Below are positions 36,791 through 45,698 of a stretch of DNA of 64,000 bases, in pieces. The translations under genes and the position numbers were made by a program. The notes under the pieces were generated by a model. The model was given only the letters and a program-made list of their open reading frames with translations, did not search any database and was not told where the DNA came from. Positions within the stretch are counted from its first letter, which is position 1; the number at the start of each line of letters is the position of its first letter. Source of the DNA: Mucilaginibacter rivuli (lineage in GTDB: Bacteria; Bacteroidota; Bacteroidia; Sphingobacteriales; Sphingobacteriaceae); NCBI RefSeq assembly GCF_019391655.1, contig NZ_JAHXPQ010000009.1:124001-188000 (forward strand), written 5' to 3'.

Positions 36791-37237
36791 TTATTCGCTG
36801 GCTACAAGCCTGCTTGCGCTGCGGTAAACATACTCGTTATAAATATGGCGGCGCGCAAAACGGCCCGGCGAATCGGCGTTTATCAATTTAACATATACTG
36901 CTTTTGGAACATCAAAATACTCGTAAGTATTACCATCGCTAAACTGTACTGATAAGGTTTGCTGTTTATACTCAAAATCAAGTATGGCCGAGGTTGTTGT
37001 AGTTGTTATGTAATCAGGCAGCGTTTGCTCGCGGGTTTCGGGTGCTATGCTAACCAAAAAGTGGTAGGCTTCAATAATGTATTTGCTTTTATGTTCGGCA
37101 TCCGTTTTCTGTTCTTCATCCTGGAATTTATCGGGGTGCCAGGTTTTCATCAGTGAGCGATAAACGCTTTTTAGTTCGGCTAAAGTAGCCGTTTCGGTTA
37201 CAGTTAAAAATTTTCTGTAGTCAACAATTTTCTTCAT
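36791..37237 (-). CDS. DnaJ-domain protein fused to a KTSC domain
   Basis: The 148-residue protein joins an N-terminal J domain (MKKIVDYRKFLTVTETATLA, with the HPD motif in KTWHPDKFQ) to a C-terminal KTSC domain (SVQFSDGNTYEYFDVPKAVY, then SPGRFARRHIYNEYVYR). The J domain would stimulate a DnaK ATPase; KTSC domains are found near RNA and nucleic-acid enzymes with unproven function. A -7-like box lies only 5 bases before the ATG. The 5' neighbours are unrelated. Confidence 0.85.
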   Translation of the reverse strand: MKKIVDYRKFLTVTETATLAELKSVYRSLMKTWHPDKFQDEEQKTDAEHKSKYIIEAYHFLVSIAPETREQTLPDYITTTTTSAILDFEYKQQTLSVQFSDGNTYEYFDVPKAVYVKLINADSPGRFARRHIYNEYVYRSASRLVASE

Positions 37238-37242
37238 TGCCG

Positions 37243-37250
37243 CAAAAATA
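37243..37250 (-). promoter_or_regulatory. Bacteroidota -7 box at the DnaJ-KTSC gene
   Basis: TATTTTTG on the minus strand fits TAnnTTTG and ends 5 bases before the ATG, implying a leaderless or nearly leaderless transcript. Confidence 0.35.
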
Positions 37251-37332
37251 TCCTTAATAATTGGATTATCAGGTATTTATATTTTTAATAACGCAAGGTT
37301 GACAGTTTATTTACATCTGCCAACCTTGATTA

Positions 37333-37542
37333 TCAGGCCAATGGCTCGCAAAAATAGCCTTGCAATTGAAGTAATTGGATAATTGTGCTAACACAAATGC
37401 TGTTGCCTTCAATACGTAATATCTTATCACAATCATCCAGGTCGAAGTTAATGTAATGCATAGGGAACTGTTGCGATAATGCTGTTACCAGCACTGCCGC
37501 TTGTTCCGTTTGCTTAACATTTGTTTTAAATACCTCAACCAT
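37333..37542 (-). CDS. Small HMA-like fold protein
   Basis: The 69-residue protein (MVEVFKTNVKQTEQAAVLVT, then ALSQQFPMHYINFDLDDCDK) has the beta-alpha-beta-beta-alpha-beta pattern of the ferredoxin-like heavy-metal-associated fold, but no CxxC metal site. The single Cys in DDCDKILRIEG and one near the C-terminus (YFCEPLA) remain. Similar small proteins without a known role are common in Bacteroidota. It is a stand-alone gene. Confidence 0.7.
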   Translation of the reverse strand: MVEVFKTNVKQTEQAAVLVTALSQQFPMHYINFDLDDCDKILRIEGNSICVSTIIQLLQLQGYFCEPLA

Positions 37543-37599
37543 GTAAATGTATTTGCTTGTTTTTTATCGTAGCTGATCACTATTGTAATCAAAGCTTTA

Positions 37600-38127
37600 C
37601 TATTTTTCGAGAACGGTTTTCAATGTGTTCAGGCTGGTATCCATATCTTTTTTCAATACTTTTTGCAAGTTGAACAGGATGTGCATTACCTTCATCATAT
37701 AATTTTTGGTGCCTTTAAATATCCATTTTACCGATGTTTGGTTGGGAGTAATGGCCATTGTTTCCATTGTAGTATATGATGTGCCTGTAAAAGGTTTTAT
37801 AAAACGTACTTCGTTATCAATACTTTCACCTTCGGTTATCTTGATGATCTCTTGTGCACCCTGGCCAACCTGTTTATTCTCACTTTCCCAGGCATAAATA
37901 AAACCTACGTTGCCATCTGTACCGGTAAATTCTTTTTTCATCCCGGGGTCGGTCATTACCCACTTACTATAATTATCCTGATTTTTTAAAAGCTTGATAT
38001 AATCAAAAACTTCATTTTTTGGCTTATTGATAATGATATCACTTTCGATGGTAAAGCCATCCGCGCCAAACAGTGCCAATATAAAGGGGATGGCGATAAC
38101 TGCGAGTACAATGTATAAGATAATCAT
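37600..38127 (-). CDS. SRPBCC family protein (polyketide cyclase/dehydrase-like)
   Basis: The 175-residue protein has one N-terminal membrane segment (MIILYIVLAVIAIPFILALF) then a START/SRPBCC helix-grip domain (TIESDIIINKPKNEVFDYIK to YMMKVMHILFNLQKVL). Such domains bind hydrophobic ligands. It is the last gene of a three-gene minus-strand unit with DoxX-like and VOC genes (21 and 11 bases apart), divergent from a GlxA-type regulator. Confidence 0.85.
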   Translation of the reverse strand: MIILYIVLAVIAIPFILALFGADGFTIESDIIINKPKNEVFDYIKLLKNQDNYSKWVMTDPGMKKEFTGTDGNVGFIYAWESENKQVGQGAQEIIKITEGESIDNEVRFIKPFTGTSYTTMETMAITPNQTSVKWIFKGTKNYMMKVMHILFNLQKVLKKDMDTSLNTLKTVLEK

Positions 38128-38148
38128 GACGGTTGATTTAGGTTAATG

Positions 38149-38529
38149 TTAATCTGTTATTTTGTGATAGTAAATATACGAAACCAGTAAGATACCAAAA
38201 GTAATAAGCGGCGCGAATGACCCTGGTTGAACGCCATCCACCGAAAGGTGAGCAATTAAGGCTGATAGGTACACTATACCCAGTGCAACATAGGCCCATT
38301 CTTTCAGGCGTTTCCACATAGGGATGATGAGTATCAAACCGCCTATAAAGCTACCGATACCTGCTTCCATGGCAAACCAGTTTGGTAGGCCTAAATGCCC
38401 TGTACCTTCTTTAGCCATAGGTGAGTTCAGAAAGAAAATGCCGGGTAAAATAAACAGCGCTAATATGGACGTACTTACCCAATAAATAATCTTGTCGCTT
38501 TTTTTGATTGTTTTGTTTGAAGTTGTCAT
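38149..38529 (-). CDS. DoxX-like small membrane protein
   Basis: The 126-residue protein has four membrane helices in the DoxX pattern (KIIYWVSTSILALFILPGIF, ... IGSFIGGLILIIPMWKRLKE, ... YVALGIVYLSALIAHL). DoxX-family proteins are linked to redox stress, with unclear mechanism. It lies between VOC and SRPBCC genes in one operon; such trios are widespread in Bacteroidota next to AraC-type regulators. Confidence 0.85.
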   Translation of the reverse strand: MTTSNKTIKKSDKIIYWVSTSILALFILPGIFFLNSPMAKEGTGHLGLPNWFAMEAGIGSFIGGLILIIPMWKRLKEWAYVALGIVYLSALIAHLSVDGVQPGSFAPLITFGILLVSYIYYHKITD

Positions 38530-38540
38530 AATGGTTTTGA

Positions 38541-38948
38541 TTAGTTTTTTTCGAAATACAATATCCAGTTTATTCCAAATTTGTCGGTTAGGGCCGCAAT
38601 CATTCCTGCAAAAAAATCATGGGGCGGGCGTGTAGCTTGTCCGCCGGCAGAAAGTTTGCTGAAAAAGATATTCATCTCTTCGGCACTGCTACAAGTTAAA
38701 GACAGGGAAACATGATTGCCTTTTTGCGACCCTTCGGGCGATGGCATATCAGAACCCAACAATAGCAAAGGGCCGTTTTTTAATTCGCCATGCAATATGC
38801 CTTGCTGAAATTCGGCAGGCCATTGATCAGCCATAGGCGATTCTGCTACGCTTTGTAAGTTTAAATTACCGCCCAAACATTCTTTGTAAAAAGCCATTCC
38901 CTCGCGGCACTTACCGTTAAAATTAATGTATGCATTTATCTGAGGCAT
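38541..38948 (-). CDS. VOC family protein (PhnB/glyoxalase-like)
   Basis: The 135-residue protein opens MPQINAYINFNGKCREGMAF, then YKECLGGNL. It shows the PhnB-type pattern (GSDMPSPEGSQKGNHVSLSL, then WPAEFQQGILHGELKN), a vicinal-oxygen-chelate fold without an obvious full metal site. Its substrate is unknown. It is first in the operon, and the -7-like box TAAGTTTG lies 20 bases upstream. Confidence 0.88.
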   Translation of the reverse strand: MPQINAYINFNGKCREGMAFYKECLGGNLNLQSVAESPMADQWPAEFQQGILHGELKNGPLLLLGSDMPSPEGSQKGNHVSLSLTCSSAEEMNIFFSKLSAGGQATRPPHDFFAGMIAALTDKFGINWILYFEKN

Positions 38949-38967
38949 ATTGTTTGTTTTGATAATA

Positions 38968-38975
38968 CAAACTTA
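38968..38975 (-). promoter_or_regulatory. Bacteroidota -7 box for the VOC/DoxX/SRPBCC operon
   Basis: TAAGTTTG on the minus strand fits TAnnTTTG, 19 bases upstream of the VOC start, in the 109-base divergent region shared with the GlxA-type regulator. Confidence 0.45.
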
Positions 38976-39057
38976 CAGTGTAAAAACAAAACCTATCGGG
39001 TGCAAATGCAACAAATTAAGGGTTGTTTACGACAGGTATTTTAACCAAATTTACAAT

Positions 39058-40038
39058 ATGAAACATATATCAATACTGGTTCCTAAAAGCGCAATATTAG
39101 GAAGCATTGAAGGCCCGAGGCAGGTATTTACCGAAGTAAATAAGTTTTTACTGAGTATTGGCCGCCCTGCTTTATTTGATGTGCAACTGGTTGGTCTGCA
39201 AGGTACAATGCCTGCTGCCGGGGGTAAATATGATGTTTATGCCGATGTGTTATTGAATGATATTACCAAAACCGACCTTATTATTATACCAGCGCTTGAT
39301 GGTGATATGATAAAAACGCTTGATGATAATGCCGGATTTATCCCCTGGATAAAAAAACAATATGAAAATGGTGCCGAGGTGGCAAGCTTGTGTATAGGGG
39401 CTTTCCTGCTGGCATCAACCGGTTTAGTAAATGGTAAAAGCTGTGCTACACACTGGCTGGCAGCTAACGATTTCAGGAAGATGTTCCCTGATGTGAACCT
39501 GGTTGAAGATAAGATCATCACCGATGAGAATGGTATTTATTCGAGCGGGGGCGCTTTCTCATATCTCAACCTCATTTTATACCTTGTTGAAAAGTATGCC
39601 GGGCGCGATGTAGCCTTATTTTGCTCAAAAGCTTTCCAGATAGATTATGAGCGCAGGAGCCAATCACACTTCGCCATCTTCAGAGGGCAAAAAGACCATG
39701 AAGATACTGCCATAAAACAAGCACAACAGTATATCGAAGTTAATTTCAGGGATAAGATAACTGTTGATGAACTGGCATCAATATTAACCATTGGCCGCCG
39801 TAATTTAGAGCGCAGGTTTAAAAAGGCAACATCAAATACTGTTATTGAGTATATACAGCGTGTAAAGGTTGAGGCCGCAAAAATGAGCCTTGAGTCGTCG
39901 CTCGAAAACGTGAATGAGGTAATGTATAACGTAGGTTATACCGATCCTAAAGCATTTCGCATCACCTTTAAAAAAATAACGGGGCTATCGCCTTTACAGT
40001 ATCGTAACAAATACAACAGGCAGATCCAGGCGGCTTAA
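39058..40038 (+). CDS. GlxA family AraC-type transcriptional regulator
   Basis: The 326-residue protein combines an N-terminal DJ-1/PfpI-like domain (KHISILVPKSAILGSIEGPR, then nucleophile elbow SLCIGAFLLASTGLVNG with a Cys) and a C-terminal AraC HTH (VDELASILTIGRRNLERRFK, then VNEVMYNVGYTDPKAFRITF). ATG 39058 is preferred; the 36 residues upstream in frame fall in the promoter region. It is divergent from the VOC operon, which it probably regulates. Confidence 0.9.
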   Translation: MKHISILVPKSAILGSIEGPRQVFTEVNKFLLSIGRPALFDVQLVGLQGTMPAAGGKYDVYADVLLNDITKTDLIIIPALDGDMIKTLDDNAGFIPWIKKQYENGAEVASLCIGAFLLASTGLVNGKSCATHWLAANDFRKMFPDVNLVEDKIITDENGIYSSGGAFSYLNLILYLVEKYAGRDVALFCSKAFQIDYERRSQSHFAIFRGQKDHEDTAIKQAQQYIEVNFRDKITVDELASILTIGRRNLERRFKKATSNTVIEYIQRVKVEAAKMSLESSLENVNEVMYNVGYTDPKAFRITFKKITGLSPLQYRNKYNRQIQAA

Positions 40039-40060
40039 ATTTACTTTAAGGGGAAGCCTG

Positions 40061-43000
40061 CTAAATTGCAAACCTTATGGTAGTTACGGCCCCTAAACCC
40101 GGCCCATCGCTCCTGATCTCAAATGACCCGGTATGGCTTTCTACTATTGATTTACAATTGTATAATCCCAGGCCTGTGCCGGTTTTTTTGGTAGTAAAGC
40201 CACGTTCAAATAAATGGTCGCCTGTTTTGGCATCAAACCCCTGCCCGTTATCAACCAACGATAGTTCTATCACATTGTCATCTGCATGCAGGTTCAACGT
40301 AATATGTTTATCAGCCGCATCAAAATCCATGGCCTCTATGCTGTTTTTCAGGATATTCAGTATCACCTGCATTAGCTTGGTATGATCACCCTTTATAACA
40401 TAACTACCGGGTTGGGCATGTACTTTAAAATCTATTTTATGTTTATCAAATGATGCAAACAACATAGAGCGGCAATCATCAATAATATTTACCAGGTTAA
40501 CAGGCTTCCGTTGGTGGCCGCCACCATGCCCGCGCACAAACTGGCGCTGTATGTTCAGTATCTCTTGTATGTGCGTAATAATGTTAAACAGTTCACTTAT
40601 CGATGCGTTTATTTCTACCTGGTTATCACCCTGTGTTTTTGATATACCTTCGGTAATGGTAACCAGTGCATTTGCTTTGTCTTCGCCCAATACCCCTGCT
40701 ATAGCTGTTTGCTGTCCCTTTAAAAATACAGCCAGGTTTTTAATGGTATCGATATTGTTTTTATCGAGGCTGCGGTTAATACGGTTTAAATGCGCGCCAA
40801 AACCAACCAGGGCATTACCAATATCGTGCAATACCTCCGATGCGATCTCAAATTTACCCTGCGCTATCGCTTTTTCAAGTTCCTGCTCTTTTTGTTTTTG
40901 AATTTCGGCGTTAAGCAGCTTAAGCTCTGCAGCCTGCTTGCTTAGTTCTTCCGACTGCTGATTTAATTCGGCGTTAGCGCTTTGCAGCTCTTCTGCTTTT
41001 AATTCTACTTCTGCAGTACGCTCTTTAACCTGCCGCTCCAGTTGTTCGCGCTGTCTTTTTATTGCGTTTATCCTGTTGCGATAGTAGGCATACGCGCTGC
41101 CTATTACCAGTAATATGGTTAGCCCGATAAACCACCATGTTAACCAAAATGGGGGTTTTACATCAATAGTTACCGATGCGCCTTCTTCGTTCCAAACACC
41201 ATCATTGTTAGAAGCTTTTACGCGGAAAGTATAAGTGCCGGGGTCAAGGTTGGTATAGCTGGCTTTTCGGGTATTATCTGCAGGTACCCAATCTTTATCA
41301 AAACCTTCAAGTTTATAAGCATACTGGTTGTTTTCGGATGTTACATAGTTTAACGCCGCGAAATCGAATGATATGGACGATTGCGCATGCGATAACGATA
41401 TCCTTTTGGTTACGCTGATATCATTGGTCAATGGCGATCCTTCGTTGCCCGGTATAGCCGTTTTGTTGAATATTTCTAAGTTGGTGATGTAAACCGGCGG
41501 GATGAACCGGTTGTTCTTTATCTTTTCAGGATAAAAGGTGTTTAGCCCTTGTGTGCCGCCAAAAAACATTTCGCCATCGCGGGTCTGCATGTAGGCATTT
41601 GGCTCATACTCCAAACCCTGCAACCCATCGTAAATATTGAACTTTTTGAACGATTGGTTTTCCGGGTTAAAACGTGTAATACCTTTATTTGTAGATATCC
41701 ACAGCTTGCCAAATTTATCCTGCGTGATGCCTTTGATAAACTCGTTAGACAGGTTGGCCTTTGTAGTGTACAGGTTAAACTTATTCTCTTTAGTATCAAA
41801 AAGATATAAGCCTAACTGACCCACCCAAAGGCGGCCTTTGCTGTCGTTAAATATCACCCTGACATCGGGGCTGGTAGTTTCTTTATTAAAGTAATGAGAG
41901 AAGCGCTTCGTTTTTAAATTATAAGCGTTCAAGCCACCATCATCGGTGCCAAACCAAACGTTACCTGCATTATCTTCATTTATAGTAACGATATTATTGC
42001 CGGATATGGAAGTTACCCCATCCGGATCTTTTATCACACGCTTAAATTTGCGGGTTTTGCCATCCAATAAATTTAAGCCCGCGTAATAAGTACCTATCCA
42101 CAAATTGCCCTGCGAGTCTTCAAAACTTTTTTGCCCGAAATTTGAGCTAATAGAATTTGGATCGTGCTTATCATGCTTAAAGTGGGTAAATGTACCGTTC
42201 CCGGGGTCGAAGAGGTTTAAGCCACCGCCAAAAGTGCTTACCCAAATATTATTATGATGATCCTCATAAATATCCATTACTGCATTCGAACTGATAGACC
42301 TTGGATTTTTAGGATCGTAAGTATATCGTTTAAAAGTATTTTGGCTTTTGTTGAACAGGTTCATCCCACCGCCATCGGTACCCACCCATATATTACCCTT
42401 ATGGTCCTGGCAAAAAGTTTTTACATCGCTATAGCTGATGGTATTGGCATTTGATTTTTCCTGGTAAAGGTTAAACAGGTTGGCGTGTGGCGCATATAAG
42501 TTAACACCGCCGCGATGTGTGCCTACCCATAAATTGCTTTGATTATCCTGGAATAGCGAGGTAATGGTAGTTTGCGATAAGCTCGATGAATTTTCCGGAT
42601 CATTTTGGTAATGAAAAAAAGAATTTGTTTTAGGGTCGAATAAATTTAAGCCGCCATTTGAGCAACCAATCCATATGCGATTGCTTTTATCCTGGATGAT
42701 AGCTCTTACTACATCACTGCCCAAACTTGATGGCTGCAGGTCGTTATGGTTAAACGATTCGAACACTTTGTTCGCTATATTGAAACGCGATACGCCACTG
42801 TCTTTGGTGCCCAGCCAAAGATTGCCACTGTCATCTTCTTTTATAATGGTGAAGTTGTTGGCACCCTGGATGTTCATCTTATCGTTCAGGTTATTGAACT
42901 TTTTAAATGTTTTGGCCACAGGATCGAACAAGTTGAGGCCGTTTTGGGTACCTACCCATAATTTGCCTTTTTTATCCTGAAAAATGCAGTTTACCGAATC

Positions 43001-43567
43001 GGTGCTTATACTGTTCGGGTTATTGTTTTGGTGGCGAAAATGGCTAAACGTACCCGATTTGAAATTAAACAGGTTGAGCCCTTTTGTCCCTGTACTTACC
43101 CAAAGGTTTTTATTGCTATCCTCAAACACACAAGTGATTGCGTTTGAACTGATACTTTTGGCATTTGCTACCACATTCAAATACCTTACAAATGTGTTGG
43201 TATTTGAATTGAACCGGTTTAAGCCGTACCGTGTACCTACCCATAATTGGTGGTTATGATCTTCGGTTATACTGCGAATGGTATTGTTGCTGATGGTGGT
43301 GCTATCGGTTGGGTCGTTATAATACACCGTCATTTTTACCCCATCATACCTGTCCAGGCCATAGCGGGTTCCCAACCATATAAAGCCCCGCTGCCCCTGG
43401 TATATGGCATCCACATCACTGTGTGATAAGCCTTGCTCGGTAGTTATGCGCTTAAATTTAAAATCGGGTGCCTGGCATATCGCTGCTGCGGGCAGTAACC
43501 AAAGCAAGCAAATAATTACCACCCGGTTTTTGCAGCCGGCTGGTAAGCGCATAATGTTTTGAAGCAT
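40061..43567 (-). CDS. Propeller-type sensor histidine kinase
   Basis: The 1168-residue protein has a signal anchor, about a dozen regulator-propeller repeats (pattern GLNLFD..., EDHNHQLWVGTR, IWVSTFGGGLNLFD), a Y_Y_Y domain (VTSENNQYAYKLEGFDKDWV), a membrane helix (LTWWFIGLTILLVIGSAYAY), a long coiled coil and a kinase core. The phosphoacceptor sits in ASEVLHDIGNALVGFGAH, and the ATPase has NILKNSIEAM, DNGQGFD and GTGLGLYNC. The usual response-regulator and AraC output of hybrid types is absent. Its substrate-sensing face is periplasmic. It lies directly downstream of another kinase (gap 47 bases). Confidence 0.9.
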   Translation of the reverse strand: MLQNIMRLPAGCKNRVVIICLLWLLPAAAICQAPDFKFKRITTEQGLSHSDVDAIYQGQRGFIWLGTRYGLDRYDGVKMTVYYNDPTDSTTISNNTIRSITEDHNHQLWVGTRYGLNRFNSNTNTFVRYLNVVANAKSISSNAITCVFEDSNKNLWVSTGTKGLNLFNFKSGTFSHFRHQNNNPNSISTDSVNCIFQDKKGKLWVGTQNGLNLFDPVAKTFKKFNNLNDKMNIQGANNFTIIKEDDSGNLWLGTKDSGVSRFNIANKVFESFNHNDLQPSSLGSDVVRAIIQDKSNRIWIGCSNGGLNLFDPKTNSFFHYQNDPENSSSLSQTTITSLFQDNQSNLWVGTHRGGVNLYAPHANLFNLYQEKSNANTISYSDVKTFCQDHKGNIWVGTDGGGMNLFNKSQNTFKRYTYDPKNPRSISSNAVMDIYEDHHNNIWVSTFGGGLNLFDPGNGTFTHFKHDKHDPNSISSNFGQKSFEDSQGNLWIGTYYAGLNLLDGKTRKFKRVIKDPDGVTSISGNNIVTINEDNAGNVWFGTDDGGLNAYNLKTKRFSHYFNKETTSPDVRVIFNDSKGRLWVGQLGLYLFDTKENKFNLYTTKANLSNEFIKGITQDKFGKLWISTNKGITRFNPENQSFKKFNIYDGLQGLEYEPNAYMQTRDGEMFFGGTQGLNTFYPEKIKNNRFIPPVYITNLEIFNKTAIPGNEGSPLTNDISVTKRISLSHAQSSISFDFAALNYVTSENNQYAYKLEGFDKDWVPADNTRKASYTNLDPGTYTFRVKASNNDGVWNEEGASVTIDVKPPFWLTWWFIGLTILLVIGSAYAYYRNRINAIKRQREQLERQVKERTAEVELKAEELQSANAELNQQSEELSKQAAELKLLNAEIQKQKEQELEKAIAQGKFEIASEVLHDIGNALVGFGAHLNRINRSLDKNNIDTIKNLAVFLKGQQTAIAGVLGEDKANALVTITEGISKTQGDNQVEINASISELFNIITHIQEILNIQRQFVRGHGGGHQRKPVNLVNIIDDCRSMLFASFDKHKIDFKVHAQPGSYVIKGDHTKLMQVILNILKNSIEAMDFDAADKHITLNLHADDNVIELSLVDNGQGFDAKTGDHLFERGFTTKKTGTGLGLYNCKSIVESHTGSFEIRSDGPGLGAVTTIRFAI

Positions 43568-43614
43568 ATACTCAATACTATAAGTGATGTTACAAGGCAG
43601 GTTGGTTATACAAA

Positions 43615-45183
43615 TTAAGCCGGTAATTTTATGGTAAACACAGCGCCCGGATTATTCTCAACCGAAATTTCGCCCCCATGTGCAACTACAAATTGTTTTA
43701 CAATGGCCAGGCCCAAACCCGTACCACTGCTTTTTTGTTTGGTTACAAATGGCTCAAACAAGGTTTTCATAATTTCTGCGGGCACGCCCGGTCCATTGTC
43801 AGTTATCGTGATCAGCACATGATGCGCACCATCTTGCTTAGCTGTAATATCAATATAGGCGCCACGCGTTTTAAAATCGTTCAGCACATCAACAGCATTG
43901 TTTACAATATTGCAGATAGCCCTGCGCAGTTTACTTTCATCGCCTAAGGCTACCATTTTTTCAGGTACGTTCTTATGTATCGCGATGTTTTGGATACCCT
44001 CGTGCGATTCGGTTTGCGCTATTGCTTCATCAACGATTTTTTGAACGCTTACCGGGTATTTTTTAACCGGCGTTTGGTTAATAAAGTCTAAAAAGTCGTC
44101 AAATATTTCTGATGCTTGCTCGGCCGATTGGTCTATCATATCCAACAGATCGCTGCTCTGTCCGTCATCACGCATCAGGCTGGTAATTAATTTTATATTT
44201 TTAATAGGCGAGCGCAGGTCGTGCATTACCATACCTACAGCATTACCCACAGCTGATAGTTTTTCTTTTTGCAACAAACGCTCATTCAGTTCTGCATTGC
44301 GGATAGCCTGGGCCGCGTTTTGTACAAAAAGCTTAAGCAGGTACATTTTTTCAACTTTTAGCCTTTCCTGCTTTTTCAGTACAGCAAAAACTGAGTAATG
44401 ATCCAAACGTGCCATCACAAGCTCATCTATTTGTACTACTTCATCTTTGGCTATCTTGATATCTTTTACACGGGCAATCAACTCATCGAGGTTAATCTTT
44501 TCTTCCATCGCACCGATAGACAGGATCTTCTCGTAACTCATATCATCGTGCAATTTGCCTATCAAGGCCATATCGGTATCCACAGAGCTTGCCAGTTGAT
44601 CCAGTATGTTTTTTAATAGCGATGTTAGCTGTGGCCTGTTCAGCCCGATAGATGAAATAGATTCCATCAGCACTTCCAGGTTACGCAGTTTGTTATAATC
44701 GGTAACGGCTTTTGTTGCCAGTTGGATGATCTCTTCGCTGGCATAAGGTTTACAATGGTAGCCCACATTTTGCCCGGCCTGTTCAACAATTTCGTCAATT
44801 GATTTATCACTGTAGGCAGTTATAAAAATGATCTCGGCTTTACTATCATATTTTCTTATTTCGATGGCGGTTTCAAGGCCGCTCCAGCCAGGCATGCGCA
44901 TGTCCAAAAATATTACAGCGTATGGGGTGCCCGCTGCCAATGCTTCTCTGATGCGTTTAACACCTTCCATCCCGTTCGATGCTTTATCAACCGTAAATGC
45001 CGGTATGTTGCTGATACGTGGGGCTAGTATAGGCGATGGCCCATCAAAAAGTAAGCTGGCCGCGTTACTTACATCTAAGCTTTCGGAAGATTGTTTACGG
45101 GGAATAAGGATATCTTCGATGTTATCTCTAACCATTTCTTCATCATCGATAACCAATACAGCAGTATTTGCTTCGTTCATCAT
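43615..45183 (-). CDS. Hybrid receiver-histidine kinase with N-terminal REC and insertion
   Basis: The 522-residue cytoplasmic protein begins with a receiver domain: VLVIDDEE, phosphoacceptor Asp in IFLDMRMPG, and conserved Lys in YHCKPY. Some 38-40 residues (PRKQSSESLDVSNAASLLFD...) are inserted after the first helix. A GAF-like middle region, a coiled coil, the H box MVMHDLRSPIKNIK and an ATPase (NIVNNAVDVLNDF, DNGPGVP, GTGLGLAIVKQF) follow. No membrane segment or DNA-binding output is present. It lies upstream of the propeller kinase on the same strand, suggesting a shared phosphorelay. Confidence 0.88.
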   Translation of the reverse strand: MMNEANTAVLVIDDEEMVRDNIEDILIPRKQSSESLDVSNAASLLFDGPSPILAPRISNIPAFTVDKASNGMEGVKRIREALAAGTPYAVIFLDMRMPGWSGLETAIEIRKYDSKAEIIFITAYSDKSIDEIVEQAGQNVGYHCKPYASEEIIQLATKAVTDYNKLRNLEVLMESISSIGLNRPQLTSLLKNILDQLASSVDTDMALIGKLHDDMSYEKILSIGAMEEKINLDELIARVKDIKIAKDEVVQIDELVMARLDHYSVFAVLKKQERLKVEKMYLLKLFVQNAAQAIRNAELNERLLQKEKLSAVGNAVGMVMHDLRSPIKNIKLITSLMRDDGQSSDLLDMIDQSAEQASEIFDDFLDFINQTPVKKYPVSVQKIVDEAIAQTESHEGIQNIAIHKNVPEKMVALGDESKLRRAICNIVNNAVDVLNDFKTRGAYIDITAKQDGAHHVLITITDNGPGVPAEIMKTLFEPFVTKQKSSGTGLGLAIVKQFVVAHGGEISVENNPGAVFTIKLPA

Positions 45184-45323
45184 TAAATTAAAAGGTGTAC
45201 TTTAGGTTTATAAAAGAGTAGCTAAATATAGATAGTTTATTTCTTAATATGCAAGTGTTTACGTTGTAAAAGAATTTATGTTTCAATTTATTTTTTTGTG
45301 AATGATATTATTTATCAAATAGT

Positions 45324-45331
45324 TAAATTTG
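45324..45331 (+). promoter_or_regulatory. Bacteroidota -7 box upstream of the small exported protein
   Basis: TAAATTTG fits TAnnTTTG, 19 bases before the ATG at 45351. The nearest TTTG upstream (45295-45298) is at a longer spacing (25 bases) than usual. Confidence 0.4.
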
Positions 45332-45350
45332 TGTTACCAAAGCCTCATTT

Positions 45351-45695
45351 ATGAAAAAGATAGTTATTACCCTGGTATTGGTTATGTTATCAGGGGCAGC
45401 TTTTTGCCAAACCAAGCCAGATAAAAAAGCCAGGAAACGCGACACGATAAAAGTTTATGACAAGGCCGACCGTCAACTGCTTGTAATTAACTTTTTCAAG
45501 CTGTTTAAAGAAGAAACTAACGGAGACATAACCGCTTTATACCCGGTTAAGATAGGCTATTACACCATTGATAAAGACGGTAATTTTCCGGCCAATCGCT
45601 CACTTGATGGCGTAATGCTACGTGATATTAAAGGCAAAAACCTACTAATAGATACCGTTAAGGGTGTAGTTATTTATAAGGGGGTTTACAACTAA
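45351..45695 (+). CDS. Small exported protein of unknown function
   Basis: The 114-residue protein has a clear signal peptide (KIVITLVLVMLSGAAFCQ), then a basic stretch (KPDKKARKRDTIKVYDKADR) and a beta-rich domain (VKIGYYTIDKDGNFPANRSL). I do not recognise the family. It converges with the GH95 gene, with the stops 3 bases apart, leaving no terminator between. The clean signal peptide and -7 box support a real gene. Confidence 0.75.
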   Translation: MKKIVITLVLVMLSGAAFCQTKPDKKARKRDTIKVYDKADRQLLVINFFKLFKEETNGDITALYPVKIGYYTIDKDGNFPANRSLDGVMLRDIKGKNLLIDTVKGVVIYKGVYN

Positions 45696-45698
45696 AAA

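Noticed and set aside
36709..36891. 60-codon ORF with basic, Trp-rich start
   Set aside because: Its second half is antisense to the DnaJ-KTSC gene; no promoter or homologous pattern seen.
40061..43567. Full hybrid two-component system protein
   Set aside because: No receiver or AraC domain after the ATPase; the protein ends at the kinase.
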